Source: an uncultured Eubacterium sp. (lineage in GTDB: Bacteria > Bacillota > Clostridia > Peptostreptococcales > Anaerovoracaceae). From it: a stretch of DNA of 10,769 bases. This document shows positions 1-10,700 of the stretch, in pieces. The notes under the pieces were generated by a model. It worked only from the letters and a program-made list of their open reading frames with translations, did no database searches and was not told the DNA's origin. Made by a program: the position numbers and the translations under genes. The stretch lies in contig CAJJPZ010000073.1 of the NCBI GenBank assembly GCA_905193765.1, positions 1 to 10,769 of the forward strand, in the 5' to 3' direction. Every line of letters starts with the position of its first letter. The first letter of the stretch is position 1.

Positions 1-251
1 ATGCAGACAGTCTCCCTCAGGAGATACTGTCATACAATGGGCAGTCCGAAGGATCATCATCCAGCTCGCGCGTTTCATCCGATAGCTCCGAACCTCTGCT
101 GAACAGCGCCATAGACGACCGTGAGAAGGAAGTCATCATAAAGGCTCTGAAAGAGCACGACGGCAACAAGACAAAGACTGCCCTGGCACTTGGTATAAGC
201 AGGAGATCGCTGCACCGCAAGATACAGAAATATGAAATAACGGAATCATAA
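1..251 (+). CDS. Sigma-54-dependent transcriptional activator, C-terminal end (partial)
   Basis: This is the last 82 codons of an enhancer-binding protein; the 5' part lies before the window and codons are in phase from base 3. The visible protein starts at the end of the AAA+ domain (ADSLPQEI), passes through a serine-rich linker, and ends in a Fis-type helix-turn-helix (EKEVIIKALKEHDGNKTKTA, then LGISRRSLHRKI). Fis-type domains of this family bind upstream palindromic sites and contact sigma-54 RNA polymerase by looping. The gene converges on the permease at 376-1845, whose promoter is sigma-54 type, so this protein is a good candidate for its activator; that link is inferred from proximity. 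The sensory domain is not visible, so the signal is unknown. The family call is secure from the HTH and its position at the C-terminus. Confidence 0.85.
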   Translation, partial: ADSLPQEILSYNGQSEGSSSSSRVSSDSSEPLLNSAIDDREKEVIIKALKEHDGNKTKTALALGISRRSLHRKIQKYEITES

Positions 252-276
252 AAATTAACCATTTTTCAATAACATG

Positions 277-322
277 AAAGAACACGGAGCGCTGTTCCCG
301 TAATCAGCGCTCCGTGTTCTTT
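277..322. terminator. Bidirectional terminator between convergent genes
   Basis: A perfect 18-bp inverted repeat (277-294 with 305-322, loop of 10) has AAAG at its outer left and CTTT at its outer right. It sits between the plus-strand activator end and the minus-strand permease end. The U tracts are short on both strands, but the stem is long and GC-rich in its middle, so it probably ends both transcripts. Confidence 0.85.
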
Positions 323-375
323 TAAAGTAAGTCATATTTATTATTATATGTAGAAAGGATCAAACCTGTTCAGAC

Positions 376-1845
376 TTAAGCTGCTTTAGGAGTATGATCG
401 TGGCCGTCATCATGCTTCTTGCTTTCTGTTTCAGCCTCGTCATCTTCAAGTGTGGATTCTTCATCTATCATTGCTTCTACCTCAGGCGACCAGAGATGTC
501 CGAATGTAGTGTCGCCCTTGAAGAAGTCCTTGCCGTAGCAGAGGAGACAGGCCAGTATACCAACTGCCAGACCCCATGCAGAACCCTTTATTACCAGTAC
601 GCCTGCGATAACGCCTGCGATACCAAGATCCTTGAAACTCTTTGCCTGCTGTACTCCGATACGTACACTTACGAATCCCTGTACTACCAGTGTCAGTGAC
701 AGTGCAACGGAGAGGATCGGCTCAACAAGTGATACGATAGGCATCAGCCAGTAACCTGTGAATGTTCCGAATCTGAAGCATGCTGCGCCTCCGAAGATTG
801 AACCCATGCTCTTCTTGCCTTTCTTGTATCTTTCGCATACAACTACCTGCATTGCTGCCCAGAGAGGTCCGCACATCGTTACGTCAGGACCTATGATACC
901 CATGATAGTGTTTCTGATACCGAAGATCAGGTGAGCCCTGTTAGGGTTGTAGTCGATCTTTTCATCAGGTCTTGTGATATCTGCATCGTGTAAAAGTGAT
1001 TTACTCTGTACAACGTCGCCGAACAGTACGATGTAAATTGCAAGAACTGTAGGTATAGCGCTTATGAATTTACCGATGCTCGGCCATCCCAGTGTTCCCC
1101 ATGGCACCCAGTCAGTCCACAGTGTTGCAAAGTCAGGATGCGAGAATCCCCATTCGATTGCAGGTATTCCGCTCTCTCCTACCAGCGGAGCAATGAATAC
1201 TGCGATAAGTACTGCCGGGAGTATACCCAGATTTGCGATAGTCTCGAATACCTTGTTCTTCGTACTGAGTCTCTTGAATCCGTTTGAGAACAGCAGATAG
1301 AATGCTATTATCAGACAGATCGTAGTTGTATAAGGCATTGCAGCGAATTTGCTGTCGTCATTGAATATCATGTATATAGCTGATATTCCGGCTCCCAGTA
1401 TTACGCCGGATTTGATTGCCGGCGGGATCAGGTTTACAAGCTTGCCTGCGATACCTGTAACGCCCAGGATTATGGAGAAAACTCCCAGGGTTATTTCAAA
1501 AGCACACAGTGCCTGCATACGTGCCTGCCCTTCCGGGAAAGTCAGACAGTAGGCAACGAGAAGCGGTATTGCCGGTGTTATCCAGCCCGGTACGACCGGG
1601 TCTCCCAGAAATGTATGCCAGGTGTAGAAGAAACCATTCAGTATAACGATTGCAAGCGCTACTTCGAACGGCATCCCCAGGTTATCCTGCAAAAGCGGGA
1701 TAGCGCCCAGACATACTGCACACATCAGCAGACCCTGTATGTAATCTGCGATCTCAAAACGATAATGGATGAAAGGAAAACGTACTTTGAACGGACCAGC
1801 TTTGATATATGGTTGTTCGTGCCCGTATGGCATATATTCCTTCAT
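376..1845 (-). CDS. Multi-pass membrane permease, possibly NCS2/SulP (UraA-like) fold
   Basis: A 489-residue integral membrane protein with roughly a dozen hydrophobic stretches. Segments such as GDPVVPGWITPAIPL, IPPAIKSGVILGAGISAIY, LFGDVVQSKSLL and GPDVTMCGPLWAAMQ look like the broken-helix regions of xanthine/uracil-type (NCS2) or SulP-like transporters, but I cannot place it in a named family, and the substrate is unknown. The start is set at 1845 (MKEYMPYGHE) because AGGAGG lies 6 bases upstream. The longest open frame would begin at 1941, ahead of the sigma-54 promoter, so it cannot be transcribed from that promoter. The cytoplasmic tail after the last membrane segment is acidic and then histidine-rich (KKHDDGHDH), which could bind a metal. 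Expression is predicted to depend on sigma-54 and an activator. It is a single gene ending at the bidirectional terminator. Confidence 0.75.
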   Translation of the reverse strand: MKEYMPYGHEQPYIKAGPFKVRFPFIHYRFEIADYIQGLLMCAVCLGAIPLLQDNLGMPFEVALAIVILNGFFYTWHTFLGDPVVPGWITPAIPLLVAYCLTFPEGQARMQALCAFEITLGVFSIILGVTGIAGKLVNLIPPAIKSGVILGAGISAIYMIFNDDSKFAAMPYTTTICLIIAFYLLFSNGFKRLSTKNKVFETIANLGILPAVLIAVFIAPLVGESGIPAIEWGFSHPDFATLWTDWVPWGTLGWPSIGKFISAIPTVLAIYIVLFGDVVQSKSLLHDADITRPDEKIDYNPNRAHLIFGIRNTIMGIIGPDVTMCGPLWAAMQVVVCERYKKGKKSMGSIFGGAACFRFGTFTGYWLMPIVSLVEPILSVALSLTLVVQGFVSVRIGVQQAKSFKDLGIAGVIAGVLVIKGSAWGLAVGILACLLCYGKDFFKGDTTFGHLWSPEVEAMIDEESTLEDDEAETESKKHDDGHDHTPKAA

Positions 1846-1851
1846 GATGCA

Positions 1852-1857
1852 CCTCCT
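1852..1857 (-). promoter_or_regulatory. Ribosome binding site fixing the permease start
   Basis: AGGAGG on the minus strand, 6 bases before the ATG at 1845. An in-frame ATG further upstream (near 1884) has no comparable site, so the shorter protein is preferred. Confidence 0.85.
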
Positions 1858-1917
1858 GAAAATATTATGTTTATAATTTCTCATGAAACCCTTTGTTCTT
1901 GTTTCGCCAATATATAA

Positions 1918-1933
1918 AGCAATGTGCGTGCCA
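1918..1933 (-). promoter_or_regulatory. Sigma-54 (-24/-12) promoter of the permease gene
   Basis: The minus strand reads TGGCACG-CACA-TTGCT. This equals the textbook sigma-54 consensus TGGCACG-N4-TTGC(A/T) at every defined position, with the -24 GG and -12 GC ten bases apart. Transcription should start near 1907, giving a leader of about 62 bases before the ATG at 1845. It lies directly upstream of the permease and points towards it. Two sigma-54 activator genes occur in the same window. Confidence 0.9.
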
Positions 1934-2024
1934 ATCCGCATGAAACGGTCACGAAAAAATCACAGGTTTTTTATACATCTTTCAAAAACGTTGATATTTC
2001 AACATATTTTACCATGGATTTTTT

Positions 2025-2038
2025 TGATAGTACTATCA
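2025..2038. repeat. Perfect 14-bp palindrome upstream of the sigma-54 promoter
   Basis: TGATAGTACTATCA is its own reverse complement. It lies about 120-130 bases upstream of the predicted permease start point, at the AT-rich edge of the palindrome cluster. It may be a protein-binding site; its sequence differs from the GC-rich palindromes next to it. Confidence 0.5.
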
Positions 2039-2056
2039 GAAAAGATGTCGATATCT

Positions 2057-2095
2057 GGTGTGCGCACCGGGCGGGCGGGGTGTGCACACCGGGCG
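2057..2095. promoter_or_regulatory. Tandem palindromic sites, candidate enhancer (UAS) for a sigma-54 activator
   Basis: Two copies of GGTGTGC(G/A)CACC, each followed by GGGCG, occupy 2057-2073 and 2079-2095. The second core is a perfect 12-bp palindrome; the first differs from it by one base. Centres are 22 bases apart, about two helical turns, so dimers would bind on the same face. They lie about 155-180 bases upstream of the predicted sigma-54 start point, a usual distance for enhancer sites. A half-site GCACACC recurs at 2135-2141. Which of the two activators binds here is not known. Confidence 0.7.
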
Positions 2096-2103
2096 ATCGC
2101 CCG
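2090..2103. repeat. Perfect 14-bp palindrome abutting the second enhancer copy
   Basis: CGGGCGATCGCCCG is a perfect palindrome that shares its first bases with the GGGCG tail of the second tandem site. It may be part of the same protein-binding array. Confidence 0.5.
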
Positions 2104-2111
2104 CTCAGTGT

Positions 2112-2123
2112 GACAGATCTGTC
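2112..2123. repeat. Perfect 12-bp palindrome, possible operator
   Basis: GACAGATCTGTC is a perfect palindrome. It lies 63 bases upstream of the -35 of the small RNA promoter and about 210 bases upstream of the permease start point, so it could serve either unit. Confidence 0.4.
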
Positions 2124-2185
2124 CCTGTCTGCCCGCACACCACCCGTGTCGTTGTAATATTTTTTTCTAATTTTTTCGATTTTAC

Positions 2186-2215
2186 TTGACTTTTTCCTGC
2201 AAAATGCCCTATAAT
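2186..2215 (+). promoter_or_regulatory. SigA promoter of a small RNA
   Basis: TTGACT (2186-2191), an 18-base spacer, and TATAAT (2210-2215). An AT-rich stretch with T runs lies just upstream, resembling an UP element. The start point should be near 2222. Confidence 0.8.
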
Positions 2216-2221
2216 CAAATC

Positions 2222-2310
2222 GTGGTTATCCCCCTGATAACCTCATTAATCTCTAATCCCAATACCCCTTTTAACAAAAGAGAACTTTTTAAGTTCTCTT
2301 TTGTTTTTTT
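2222..2310 (+). ncRNA. Candidate small regulatory RNA with C-rich loops (about 89 nt)
   Basis: A strong promoter and a strong intrinsic terminator enclose about 89 bases with no open frame or ribosome site. The RNA would begin with a 7-bp hairpin (GGTTATC, loop CCCCT, GATAACC), continue as a single-stranded CU-rich stretch containing AATCCC and ATACCCC, and end in the terminator stem. In Firmicutes, exposed UCCC-type motifs such as those of RsaE/RoxS pair with Shine-Dalgarno sequences; by analogy this RNA could act in trans on translation starts. An alternative is an attenuated leader for the exonuclease gene at 2367. I do not recognise an Rfam family. Confidence 0.65.
2273..2310 (+). terminator. 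Intrinsic terminator of the small RNA
   Basis: A perfect 15-bp stem (2273-2287 with 2291-2305), a TTT loop and a run of T to 2310. This is the strongest terminator in the window. It cuts the exonuclease gene off from the promoter at 2186. Confidence 0.9.
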
Positions 2311-2350
2311 GATATATGTTATCTTTCTACTTTATATCGGCATGATCTGT

Positions 2351-2359
2351 TGATATAAT
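2351..2359 (+). promoter_or_regulatory. Extended -10 promoter of the exonuclease gene
   Basis: TGATATAAT is an extended -10 (TG-N-TATAAT) with no clear -35. The start point would fall at about 2366-2367, on or next to the ATG at 2367. Confidence 0.6.
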
Positions 2360-2366
2360 ATAGACT

Positions 2367-3392
2367 ATGAAACATTCAACAGTCAGATACAGTGAAGAAC
2401 TGTACAGGAACAACATATATGATTTCTATTTCAGCGGTATGCGCACAGGCGTGCTGGACATAGAGACCACCGGCCTGGATCCTTCACGCAACAGATTCAT
2501 ACTCGGCGGCCTTTATGACTGCGGCACCTGCACAATACATCAGTACTTCGCGGAAAAACGAAGCGAAGAGCCTGAAGCCCTGGCAGGGTTCCTGTCCGTG
2601 CTGGACAGCCTTGATATGGTGATAACATACAACGGCAGACACTTTGACATGCCCTTCATAGAAAAGCGTCTCAGAGCGGTTTCTGAAGCCTCCGGGAGTG
2701 TGTCCGGCATGCAGCTGCCATGTGATACATACAGCATGCCTTATGATCTGGATCTTTATCTCGTACTCAATGGCCATTCTCCCATACGACAGTTCGTTCC
2801 CAACATGAAGCAGAAGACTGTTGAGAACTACATGGGGCTGTGGCAGGATCGTAAAGATGAGATATCCGGAGCTGAAAGCGTTGAACTGTATGACAGGTAT
2901 GAGAAAACAGGCGACGATGCTCTGAAGGAAAAGATACTTCTCCACAACAGCGACGATATACTCCAGCTGACACGCCTGACAAAAGTAATAAACAAGTGCG
3001 ATTTCCACAAGGCGATGTTCTATCTCGGTTTTCCGGCAGGTCCCCTGACTATCTCAAAAATACGTACAGGGCGCGACTATATCGATATATCCGGTATCCA
3101 GCGGACATGCGCAGTAGATTACAGATCTTTCATGGATCTTTCCTGCCCTGCTGACGCCAGGTTCAGCAGCACAGACAGGACTTTCACCATCAGGCTGCCT
3201 GCAGTCCGCGATTCAGGCCTGCTCATAGTCGATCTGGAAGCTTTCGGCATCGACAAGTCCGGTTTCAGCATATACCCGGGATACGGCAGCGGATTCCTGG
3301 TGATCGAGGATCCTTCAGGCCACCGCCACATGGAGATCAATCACTTCATTAAGGAATTCCTCAGAGGATTCATGATGGATATGGACGCATAG
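2367..3392 (+). CDS. YprB-like ribonuclease H-fold 3'-5' exonuclease
   Basis: A 341-residue soluble protein with a DEDD-type exonuclease core. Exo I is VLDIETTG (about 29-36, metal ligands D31 and E33), Exo II is TYNGRHFDMPF (about 87-97, D94), and Exo III is HNSDDILQL (about 193-201). This layout matches the RNase H-like domain of the YprB family rather than DnaQ proofreading subunits. The last 130 residues are not assigned. The likely role is trimming single-stranded nucleic acid; whether the substrate is DNA or RNA is not known. The ATG at 2367 has no Shine-Dalgarno sequence, and the only promoter between it and the small RNA terminator would start transcription at the ATG, so the mRNA may be leaderless. 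The next in-frame ATG (codon 25) also lacks a ribosome site and would remove residues just ahead of Exo I. No clear terminator follows. Confidence 0.85.
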   Translation: MKHSTVRYSEELYRNNIYDFYFSGMRTGVLDIETTGLDPSRNRFILGGLYDCGTCTIHQYFAEKRSEEPEALAGFLSVLDSLDMVITYNGRHFDMPFIEKRLRAVSEASGSVSGMQLPCDTYSMPYDLDLYLVLNGHSPIRQFVPNMKQKTVENYMGLWQDRKDEISGAESVELYDRYEKTGDDALKEKILLHNSDDILQLTRLTKVINKCDFHKAMFYLGFPAGPLTISKIRTGRDYIDISGIQRTCAVDYRSFMDLSCPADARFSSTDRTFTIRLPAVRDSGLLIVDLEAFGIDKSGFSIYPGYGSGFLVIEDPSGHRHMEINHFIKEFLRGFMMDMDA

Positions 3393-3424
3393 GAACAAAG
3401 CCTGTCCGATCCCGACGGCTTTGA

Positions 3425-3433
3425 TGATATAAT
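3425..3433 (+). promoter_or_regulatory. proA: Extended -10 promoter of proA
   Basis: TGATATAAT, the same nine bases as the exonuclease promoter, with no good -35. The start point would be about 3440, leaving a leader of about 48 bases with AAAGGA (3475-3480) 7 bases before the ATG. Confidence 0.6.
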
Positions 3434-3457
3434 GGAGATATCGCAACGGATGTCTCC
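3434..3457. repeat. Inverted repeat over the proA start point
   Basis: GGAGATATC (3434-3442) pairs with GATGTCTCC (3449-3457) through one G-T pair, around a 6-base loop. It lies directly after the -10 and spans the expected start point, so it is better placed as an operator than as an RNA hairpin. A weaker repeat (AAAGCC/GGCTTT, 3397-3422) flanks the -10 on the other side. Confidence 0.35.
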
Positions 3458-3487
3458 GGTAATGATTTAATTTGAAAGGAAAAAAAC

Positions 3488-4762
3488 ATGGATATTACTG
3501 ACAGTGTACGAAAAGTCAAAAACAGCAGTTTCACTCTGGCATCACTGCCGGAAGAAACCAGGAACAATGCACTCAGAGCTATAAACGAAGCTCTTGAGAA
3601 AAACAAGGCTGAGATATTTGCAGCGAACATGAAAGACATGAATGCTGCAAAAGAAGGATCCCTGCCGGATCCTATCGTGAACAGACTGAAGTTCGACGAT
3701 GTCAAACTAAACGGATGTATCTCCGGTATCGAAGATCTGATAAAGCTTGAGGATCCTCTTTTCAAAAACCTTCTCAGACGCGAGCTGGATGAGGATCTCA
3801 TCCTCACAAAGACCACATGCCCTATCGGCGTAATCGGCGTAATCTTCGAATCACGTCCGGACGCCCTGGTTCAGATCGCTTCACTTTGCATAAAAAGCGG
3901 CAACTGTGTGATACTCAAGGGCGGCAGCGAAGCAAAGAACACAAACAGGATACTTTTCGACACGATATACGGTGCGGCTCTGTCTTCAGGACTTCCTGCG
4001 GATTTCGCCCTGCTGATAGAGGATCGTGCCGGTATCGACGAGCTCCTCAAATGCCACGAATATGTAGATCTGCTGATCCCGAGAGGATCGAATCAGTTCG
4101 TACAGTATATAATGAACAATTCAAAGATACCTGTCATGGGTCATGCAGACGGGGTCTGCCACATATATGTGGACGGAGCAGCCAGCATCGAGAAGGCTGT
4201 CCCTGTGATAATAGACTCAAAAACGCAGTATGTGGCTGCCTGCAACACGGTAGAGACGCTGCTGGTACACAAGGACATCGCAGACGTCATACTCCCTGCT
4301 CTGGCAGATGCATCGGGAAGCCGTATAGAATACAGATGCGACAGAAGATCGGCAGATCTGATACCATGCAAACCTGCAAATAAAGAGGATTTCATGACGG
4401 AATACCTCGACTACATACTTTCCGTCAAGGTGGTGGACAGCATCGACGAAGCCATCGATCACATCAACAGATACGGCTCACACCACACTGACTGCATAAT
4501 CACAGAGGATCGCGACTCTGCTGCAAAGTTCATGTCGCTGGTTGACTCCGCAGGCGTGTACATGAACTGCTCCACAAGATTCGCAGACGGCTTCCGTTAC
4601 GGCTTCGGAGCAGAAGTCGGCATAAGCACCGGAAAACTACATGCCAGAGGTCCTGTGGGACTGGACGGACTTGTAACCTACAAATACAAGCTCACCGGCA
4701 ATGGCCAGATCGTAGCAGACTATGCCAGCGGCAAATCCTCATTCAGATTCAGAGATCTGTAG
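3488..4762 (+). CDS. proA: Glutamate-5-semialdehyde dehydrogenase (gamma-glutamyl phosphate reductase)
   Basis: ProA reduces gamma-glutamyl phosphate to glutamate semialdehyde with NADPH, the second step of proline synthesis, in the cytoplasm. The 424-residue length is normal for the family. Visible marks are CPIGVIGVIFESRPDA (about 111-126), the cofactor-region ILKGGSEAKNTNRIL (about 142-155), the catalytic cysteine in AACNTVETLLVH (C252), and the C-terminal NCSTRFADGFRYGFGAE followed by GISTGKLHARGPVG. All are family hallmarks and no residue looks lost. The start has AAAGGA 7 bases upstream. It has its own extended -10 promoter and a terminator, so it appears to be transcribed alone. The partner kinase gene proB, often adjacent, is not in this window. 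Confidence 0.97.
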   Translation: MDITDSVRKVKNSSFTLASLPEETRNNALRAINEALEKNKAEIFAANMKDMNAAKEGSLPDPIVNRLKFDDVKLNGCISGIEDLIKLEDPLFKNLLRRELDEDLILTKTTCPIGVIGVIFESRPDALVQIASLCIKSGNCVILKGGSEAKNTNRILFDTIYGAALSSGLPADFALLIEDRAGIDELLKCHEYVDLLIPRGSNQFVQYIMNNSKIPVMGHADGVCHIYVDGAASIEKAVPVIIDSKTQYVAACNTVETLLVHKDIADVILPALADASGSRIEYRCDRRSADLIPCKPANKEDFMTEYLDYILSVKVVDSIDEAIDHINRYGSHHTDCIITEDRDSAAKFMSLVDSAGVYMNCSTRFADGFRYGFGAEVGISTGKLHARGPVGLDGLVTYKYKLTGNGQIVADYASGKSSFRFRDL

Positions 4763-7700
4763 ACTGAAAAAATATAAAGACGTGTCTCACTGAACGGGAC
4801 ACGTCTTTTTTGCCGTCTATATGAACAGATGCTTAAGGTACTGTTATGCAACATACTTTTTCAAAAAAATAATATTTATTTTTCCGCTTTTTCAAGATAC
4901 CCTGCCAGAGCCTTCACGGCGTTGTCGATATGCTCTCCCAGAGGTATGCCCTCCACGCTTACGACATGGATATGACACCTGTTTATCGGAAGAAGTATCT
5001 TGTATGTATGACTGCCTCCTATCGCCATCGCCATCGCAGGGGTCAGCTCACCCATCATAGCATTGGCGTTCAGTATACCTATGACGCCCATCACTATATC
5101 CACATGCTTCATATTGTGCACTATCGCATTCTCGCCTGTGGCTCCCCCGGTGGCTCCTGCCTTCAGCATCTGCGCAGTTGCAGCTGAATTCGTTCCAAGA
5201 GCTATGATTTCGAGATCGGGAAAAGCACGCCTGACTTTGTCTACTATCGCCCGGCCTATGCCTCCGCCCTGTCCGTCTACTACAGCTACATTCATCTTAG
5301 CACCTCCACTGTTCTTATATTATGTAACAGTAATATATTACCACAGATCGGCGCTGTGCAAAAGTCTAAATAATGTACACTTAGAGATCCAGGTTGTAGT
5401 CTCCGTCTTTTATCAGCCCCATACCGCGCATTATCCTGTCTATGATGAGGGTCAGTACAGCCGGCAGGAATATCTGCAGCAGCAGCACTTTCCACAGGGT
5501 ATCGAATGAGAATCCCATATCTGTGAATGTTCCTATCTGACCTACCAGGCCTGACGTTCCCATTCCTGCTCCCACCGCGATGTTCGTCATCTTGAACACG
5601 CATGTGGAAAGCGGTCCGATTATCGCTCCAGCCAGTGTCGCCGGTACCAGGATCCATGGATTCTTTATTATATTGGATACCTGCAGCATCGACGTTCCGA
5701 GGCCCTGTGCCACCAGGCCGCCGACTCCGTTCTCTCTGTAGCTGGCAACGGCGAATCCCACCATCTGTGCGCAGCATCCCACTGTTGCCGCTCCGGCAGC
5801 AAGCCCTGTAAGATCCATCATTATACATATCGCGGCACTGGATATAGGTGCTGTCAGGGCAAGTCCCACGATCACCGATATGACTATACCGAATACGAAA
5901 GGCTGCCATTCTGTAGCAGTCATTATAAGGTCGCCCAGTTTTTCCATGCACCATCCTATGGCCGGACCTGCGAATTTCGCACCGACAGCGCCGACGATCA
6001 GCGTCACTGCCGGCGTCACAAGTATGTCCACCTTCGTTTCCTTTGAAACCATCTTACCGAATTCGACGCCCAGAGCAACTGCGATAAAAGCGCCTGCAGG
6101 GCCGCCTGAAGCAGCGATGCCGAAACCTGTCATGGATGCACCCATCATACCTGTAACGACACTGGTGAAGAGCACCAGCGGCGGTGCCTTCAGACTCCAT
6201 GCAACGGCAACTCCTATTGCAGCTCCCATATACTTCTTTGCCTCGGCTCCGACCTCCACAAAGAACGTCGATATCATATTATCTCCAAACAGATTAGCGG
6301 TCTGCACTCCTATCGTATCGAATATAACACCTATCAGCAGTGATGCGAACAGCCCCAGAGCCATTGCAGACAACGCCTCCTGGAGATAACGCTTTGCCGA
6401 TATCTCGATATCCTTCCTCTTAAAAAAACTTTCTTTCTTCTTACTGTCAACTGACAACGCTTCTTTTTCTGCCATTGGTTCAACCTCCCGTAAATTCATG
6501 CAATCGAGCGTATTGTATATATCATAACAATTCATCTATACATATGTCAAGACATATATCTTTCAACCTTATTTTCTTTCCATGTTTTTATTTGATTGTT
6601 TGCTCTTTTTCTGTTATTATTTATATACGTTAAATTATTATCATTTCCAGACTTCAGAAGGAGCAGTTTTTTTATGGAAAAAGCATCTAAACGCAGAGAA
6701 TATATAAGAAAGGCACTTATGGAATCATCCGCACCTATAACTGCATCGCGTTTCGCCGATGAGCTGGATGTCAGCAGGCAGATCATCGTAGGCGATGTGG
6801 CTATACTCAGGGCATCCGGCCTTGACATACTGGCTACGCCGCGCGGATATATAGCTACTTCGGAAAAAGAAAGGACTTATCCTTACACAGGTATGATCGC
6901 ATGCCGTCACGAGGCGGACCAGCTCCGCGAGGAGCTTTACACCATCGTTGACTACGGCGCGACCGTCATCGACGTCACGATAGAACACGCTATCTATGGT
7001 GAACTTTCAGGCAAACTCGATCTCTCCTCAAGATACGATGTCGACCTGTTCATGGACAAAGTCGAAAAAGAAAAAAATTCCGCTCCAATAAGCACGCTGA
7101 CAGAAGGCGTCCACCTCCACAGGATAGGATGCCGCGATATCGAGACATTCGATCGTATAAAATCGAAACTGCTCGAAAAGGGTATAGCGGTAAAATAGGT
7201 ATCAAAAAACCTCCTTTGACAGATAATAAGCTGAAAAGGAGGTTTTGACATATGAACGGAACTGATACCGTCGATCTGCTGCAGCAGGTCAGCAAAGGGC
7301 TCCATATGGCGATATTTTCATTCGATGATCTTATCGGTGACGTGAGGAATCCTGCTCTGAGAAAGGTGCTGGAGGAATCCAGGGACGACCACAAACGGCT
7401 CCTCAACGAGAACTCCAATATCCTCAAGGGATATCACCAAAACGACCGTGACATCGGTGCCATGACAAAGCTCATGGCGCACATGAGCGCTGATATGAAA
7501 CTGGACATTAATGACAGCGACCGTGTGATAGCCAATATTATCACCAAGGGATGCGATACAGGTATACGCAATCTTCGCAAATACGTCAACGAATATGCTG
7601 CATCTGATCTTGCCGCCGTCGATACTGCAAGAAAGCTTGTCACCGTTGAGGAAAATCTCAAGGACAACATTGCCATGTATCTGTAAATACCCGCATTTGA

Positions 7701-10700
7701 AACCATGAAAAAACAGCTCTGCATCCATGATATGCAGGGCTGTTTCCGTATCTGATGTCCGCGTCCGCCGTGATGCCTGTGTATCTGATCCGGCCGGATC
7801 CGCTATTCGCTATTCAGCTGCTTCGATGATTGTGAGGATATCCGAGAATACTCCATATCCGGCCTGTTCCAGCTCGGCAGATTCTTCGATTATCGTCATG
7901 GTCCCCATAAGATCCGTAGTTATCGAGATCGCAAGGGATGTTCCCGATACCGCAGCATATGTATTGTATTTTGATATCTCTTCAGGACAGACTTTGACGC
8001 ATACCTTGCCGTCCTTATGATATGCTCTGCATATCAGTTTTATCACATTGCCGTTTTCGGCTGCTCTGTCCAGATCTTCTTTTGTTATATCCTTTATCCC
8101 TGTTATATCTACATCTTCAGGCGTTATTCCCGCATCCATCATTACATTGGCCAGCGCCACCATCTTTGCCGCTGCTTCAAGACCGGCTATATCGTTGTTA
8201 GGGTTTGCTTCTATGAATCCGCGTTTCTTTCCTTCTGATACGACCTCCTTGAGATCCCTGCCCTTGGCGATCCCCTGAAGGATGTAATTTGTTGTACTGT
8301 TGAGTATTCCCTTTATCTCTGTGATCTTGCACATCTTGAGGTTTTCTCTTACGATGCTGAACAGAGGCGTTCCGTCAAGTACTGTCGTTTCATAGAGAAA
8401 TTTACAGTTGTTGCTGTCTGCCAGAGTCTGCAGCTCCTTGTAGTGCCATGCCAGCGGCCCCTTGTTGGCACAGATGACATGCTTGCCGCGCTTCAGAGCT
8501 GTCATGATATGTTCTGTAGCGATCTGCCCGCTGGAAAATTCAAGCGGCGTCATCTCCACCAGCACATCGTACTCTACGGCTCTTGCCACATCGAGGGAGT
8601 TCCTCTGGAGCATAGTCTCGTTCATCTTCGGGAATACACCGTATTCTTCTATATTTTTCAGTACTCTTTCAAGATCTATTCCCCATGCGTCCACAAGGTT
8701 TCCTCTGGTTTTGGTAGTGATGGCAACTACATTGACAGTCGTGCCGTATACCTCTTCGATCTCTTTCTTCTTCTCGATGAGTATCCTGGCGAAAGACTGA
8801 CCCACACTGCCGAATCCTATTAAAGCTACATTGATCTTTTTCATAAGCGTTCTCCTAACTGATTATTTTTTTCCAATGAAAAAAGGTACGGACATTGTCC
8901 GTACCTTTATTATAGCTTTTTTTATTTTGCTATGCAAGTTTTGATAGCGTTTTCGAAGATTTCGCATCCAGCTTCCAGCTGAGCGTCAGTTACGCAAAGT
9001 GGGCACAGGAATCTGATTACGTTTCCGTAAGTACCAGCTGATTCTAACATCAGACCGTTTTTCATAGCTTCCTGAACGATAGCACCTACTAATGCAGCAT
9101 CCGGCTCTTTTGTAGCCTTGTCCTTAACGAACTCGATACCGATCATTGCGCCAGTTCCTCTTACATCGCCAACGCATTCATACTTGTCTTTCCATTCGTT
9201 GAATCTCTTGCCAACTACATCAGCGATGTGCATAGCCTTTGCAGGATAGTCATCTCTTGTCATAACATCGATTACAGCCAGTGCTGAAGCAGCTGAAACA
9301 GCGTTAGCACCATAAGTACCACCGATAGTGCCGCCAGGAACTGCATCCATGATCTCAGCTCTTGCAGTTACTGCTGATAATGGCATACCACCTGCGATCG
9401 ATTTAGCAGTTGACATGATATCAGGAGCGCAGCCTGCATCTTTGAAGTACTGTGAAGCAAACATCTTACCGCTTCTAGCCCATCCGCACTGTACTTCGTC
9501 ACAGATCATCATGATACCGTGGTCGTCACAGATCTTTCTAACAGCCTTAACCCATTCGATAGGTGCAGGAATGAATCCGCCTTCGCCCTGTACAGGTTCG
9601 AATACGATAGCAGCGCATGCATCATATGGAGTAGCTTCGATGAATACCTGTTCCAGCTTTTCGATGTAGTACTGGATAGCTTCTTCTTCAGTCATGTGGC
9701 CTGGAGCTCTGTAGAGGTTAGGGAACTCAGCTCTGTAAACACCGTCAGGGAAAGGTCCCATGCCTACTGCATAAGCTTTCTTAGCTGTCATTGTCATTGT
9801 TAATGTAGTTCTTCCGTGGAATGCACCTGTGAATACGATGATGTTAGGTCTTCCAGTGTAGCTTCTTGCGATCTTAACAGCATTTTCATCAGCTTCTGAA
9901 CCTGAGCAAACGAACATAGTCTTTTTCTTGTCGCCCTTTACAGGAACCATTTCGTTCATTTTTTCTGCTAATTCAACATACTTTTCGTGAGTAGTGATGT
10001 TGAACATTGAGTGGAAGAACTTGTCAGCCTGATTCTTAACAGCTTCAATGCACTCTGGGCAGCTGTATCCGATGTTCAGTACACCAACTCCGCCGATCCA
10101 GTCGAGGAAAATATTTCCGTCAACGTCTTCGAACATTGCGCCTTCACCTCTTTCGATAACAGCTTTGTAAGCTGTACCGATTCCGTTAGGAACAGCTTCG
10201 GCTCTTCTGTCGATGATAGCCTTAGCTTTAGGTCCAGGTAATGTTCCAGTTACGATTTTTGGTAATGCTTCTCTTAACATAATAAACCTCCATAATGTTA
10301 TTTATGTATAAAAATTAATTTATATCAAGCTCAGAGAGCTTTCTGTAAAGTGTCGCCCTCGACAGTCCCAGTTCCCTGGCAACAGCGTCCTTGACGCCAT
10401 TGTGCTGTTTGAGTTTCCGTGTGATTATCTCACGTTCATAGAGCTTTATCTGCTCAGCCAGCGGCTTGTCAAGATTCTTGAATTTGACTATCTCCTCTTC
10501 TTTCTTCATTATCCTTGCAGGGACCTCATCGATATCGATAGTGTCTCCGAAAGCCATATTTGTTCCGTATTCCACCGCATTTTCCAGTTCTCTGACATTG
10601 CCCGGCCAGTCATGGTTCAGGTAAAGATCTTCAACTGCCGGTGAAAACCCGGTTATTTTTCTGTTCATGAATGTATTGTACTTCCTGAGGAAGTGATACA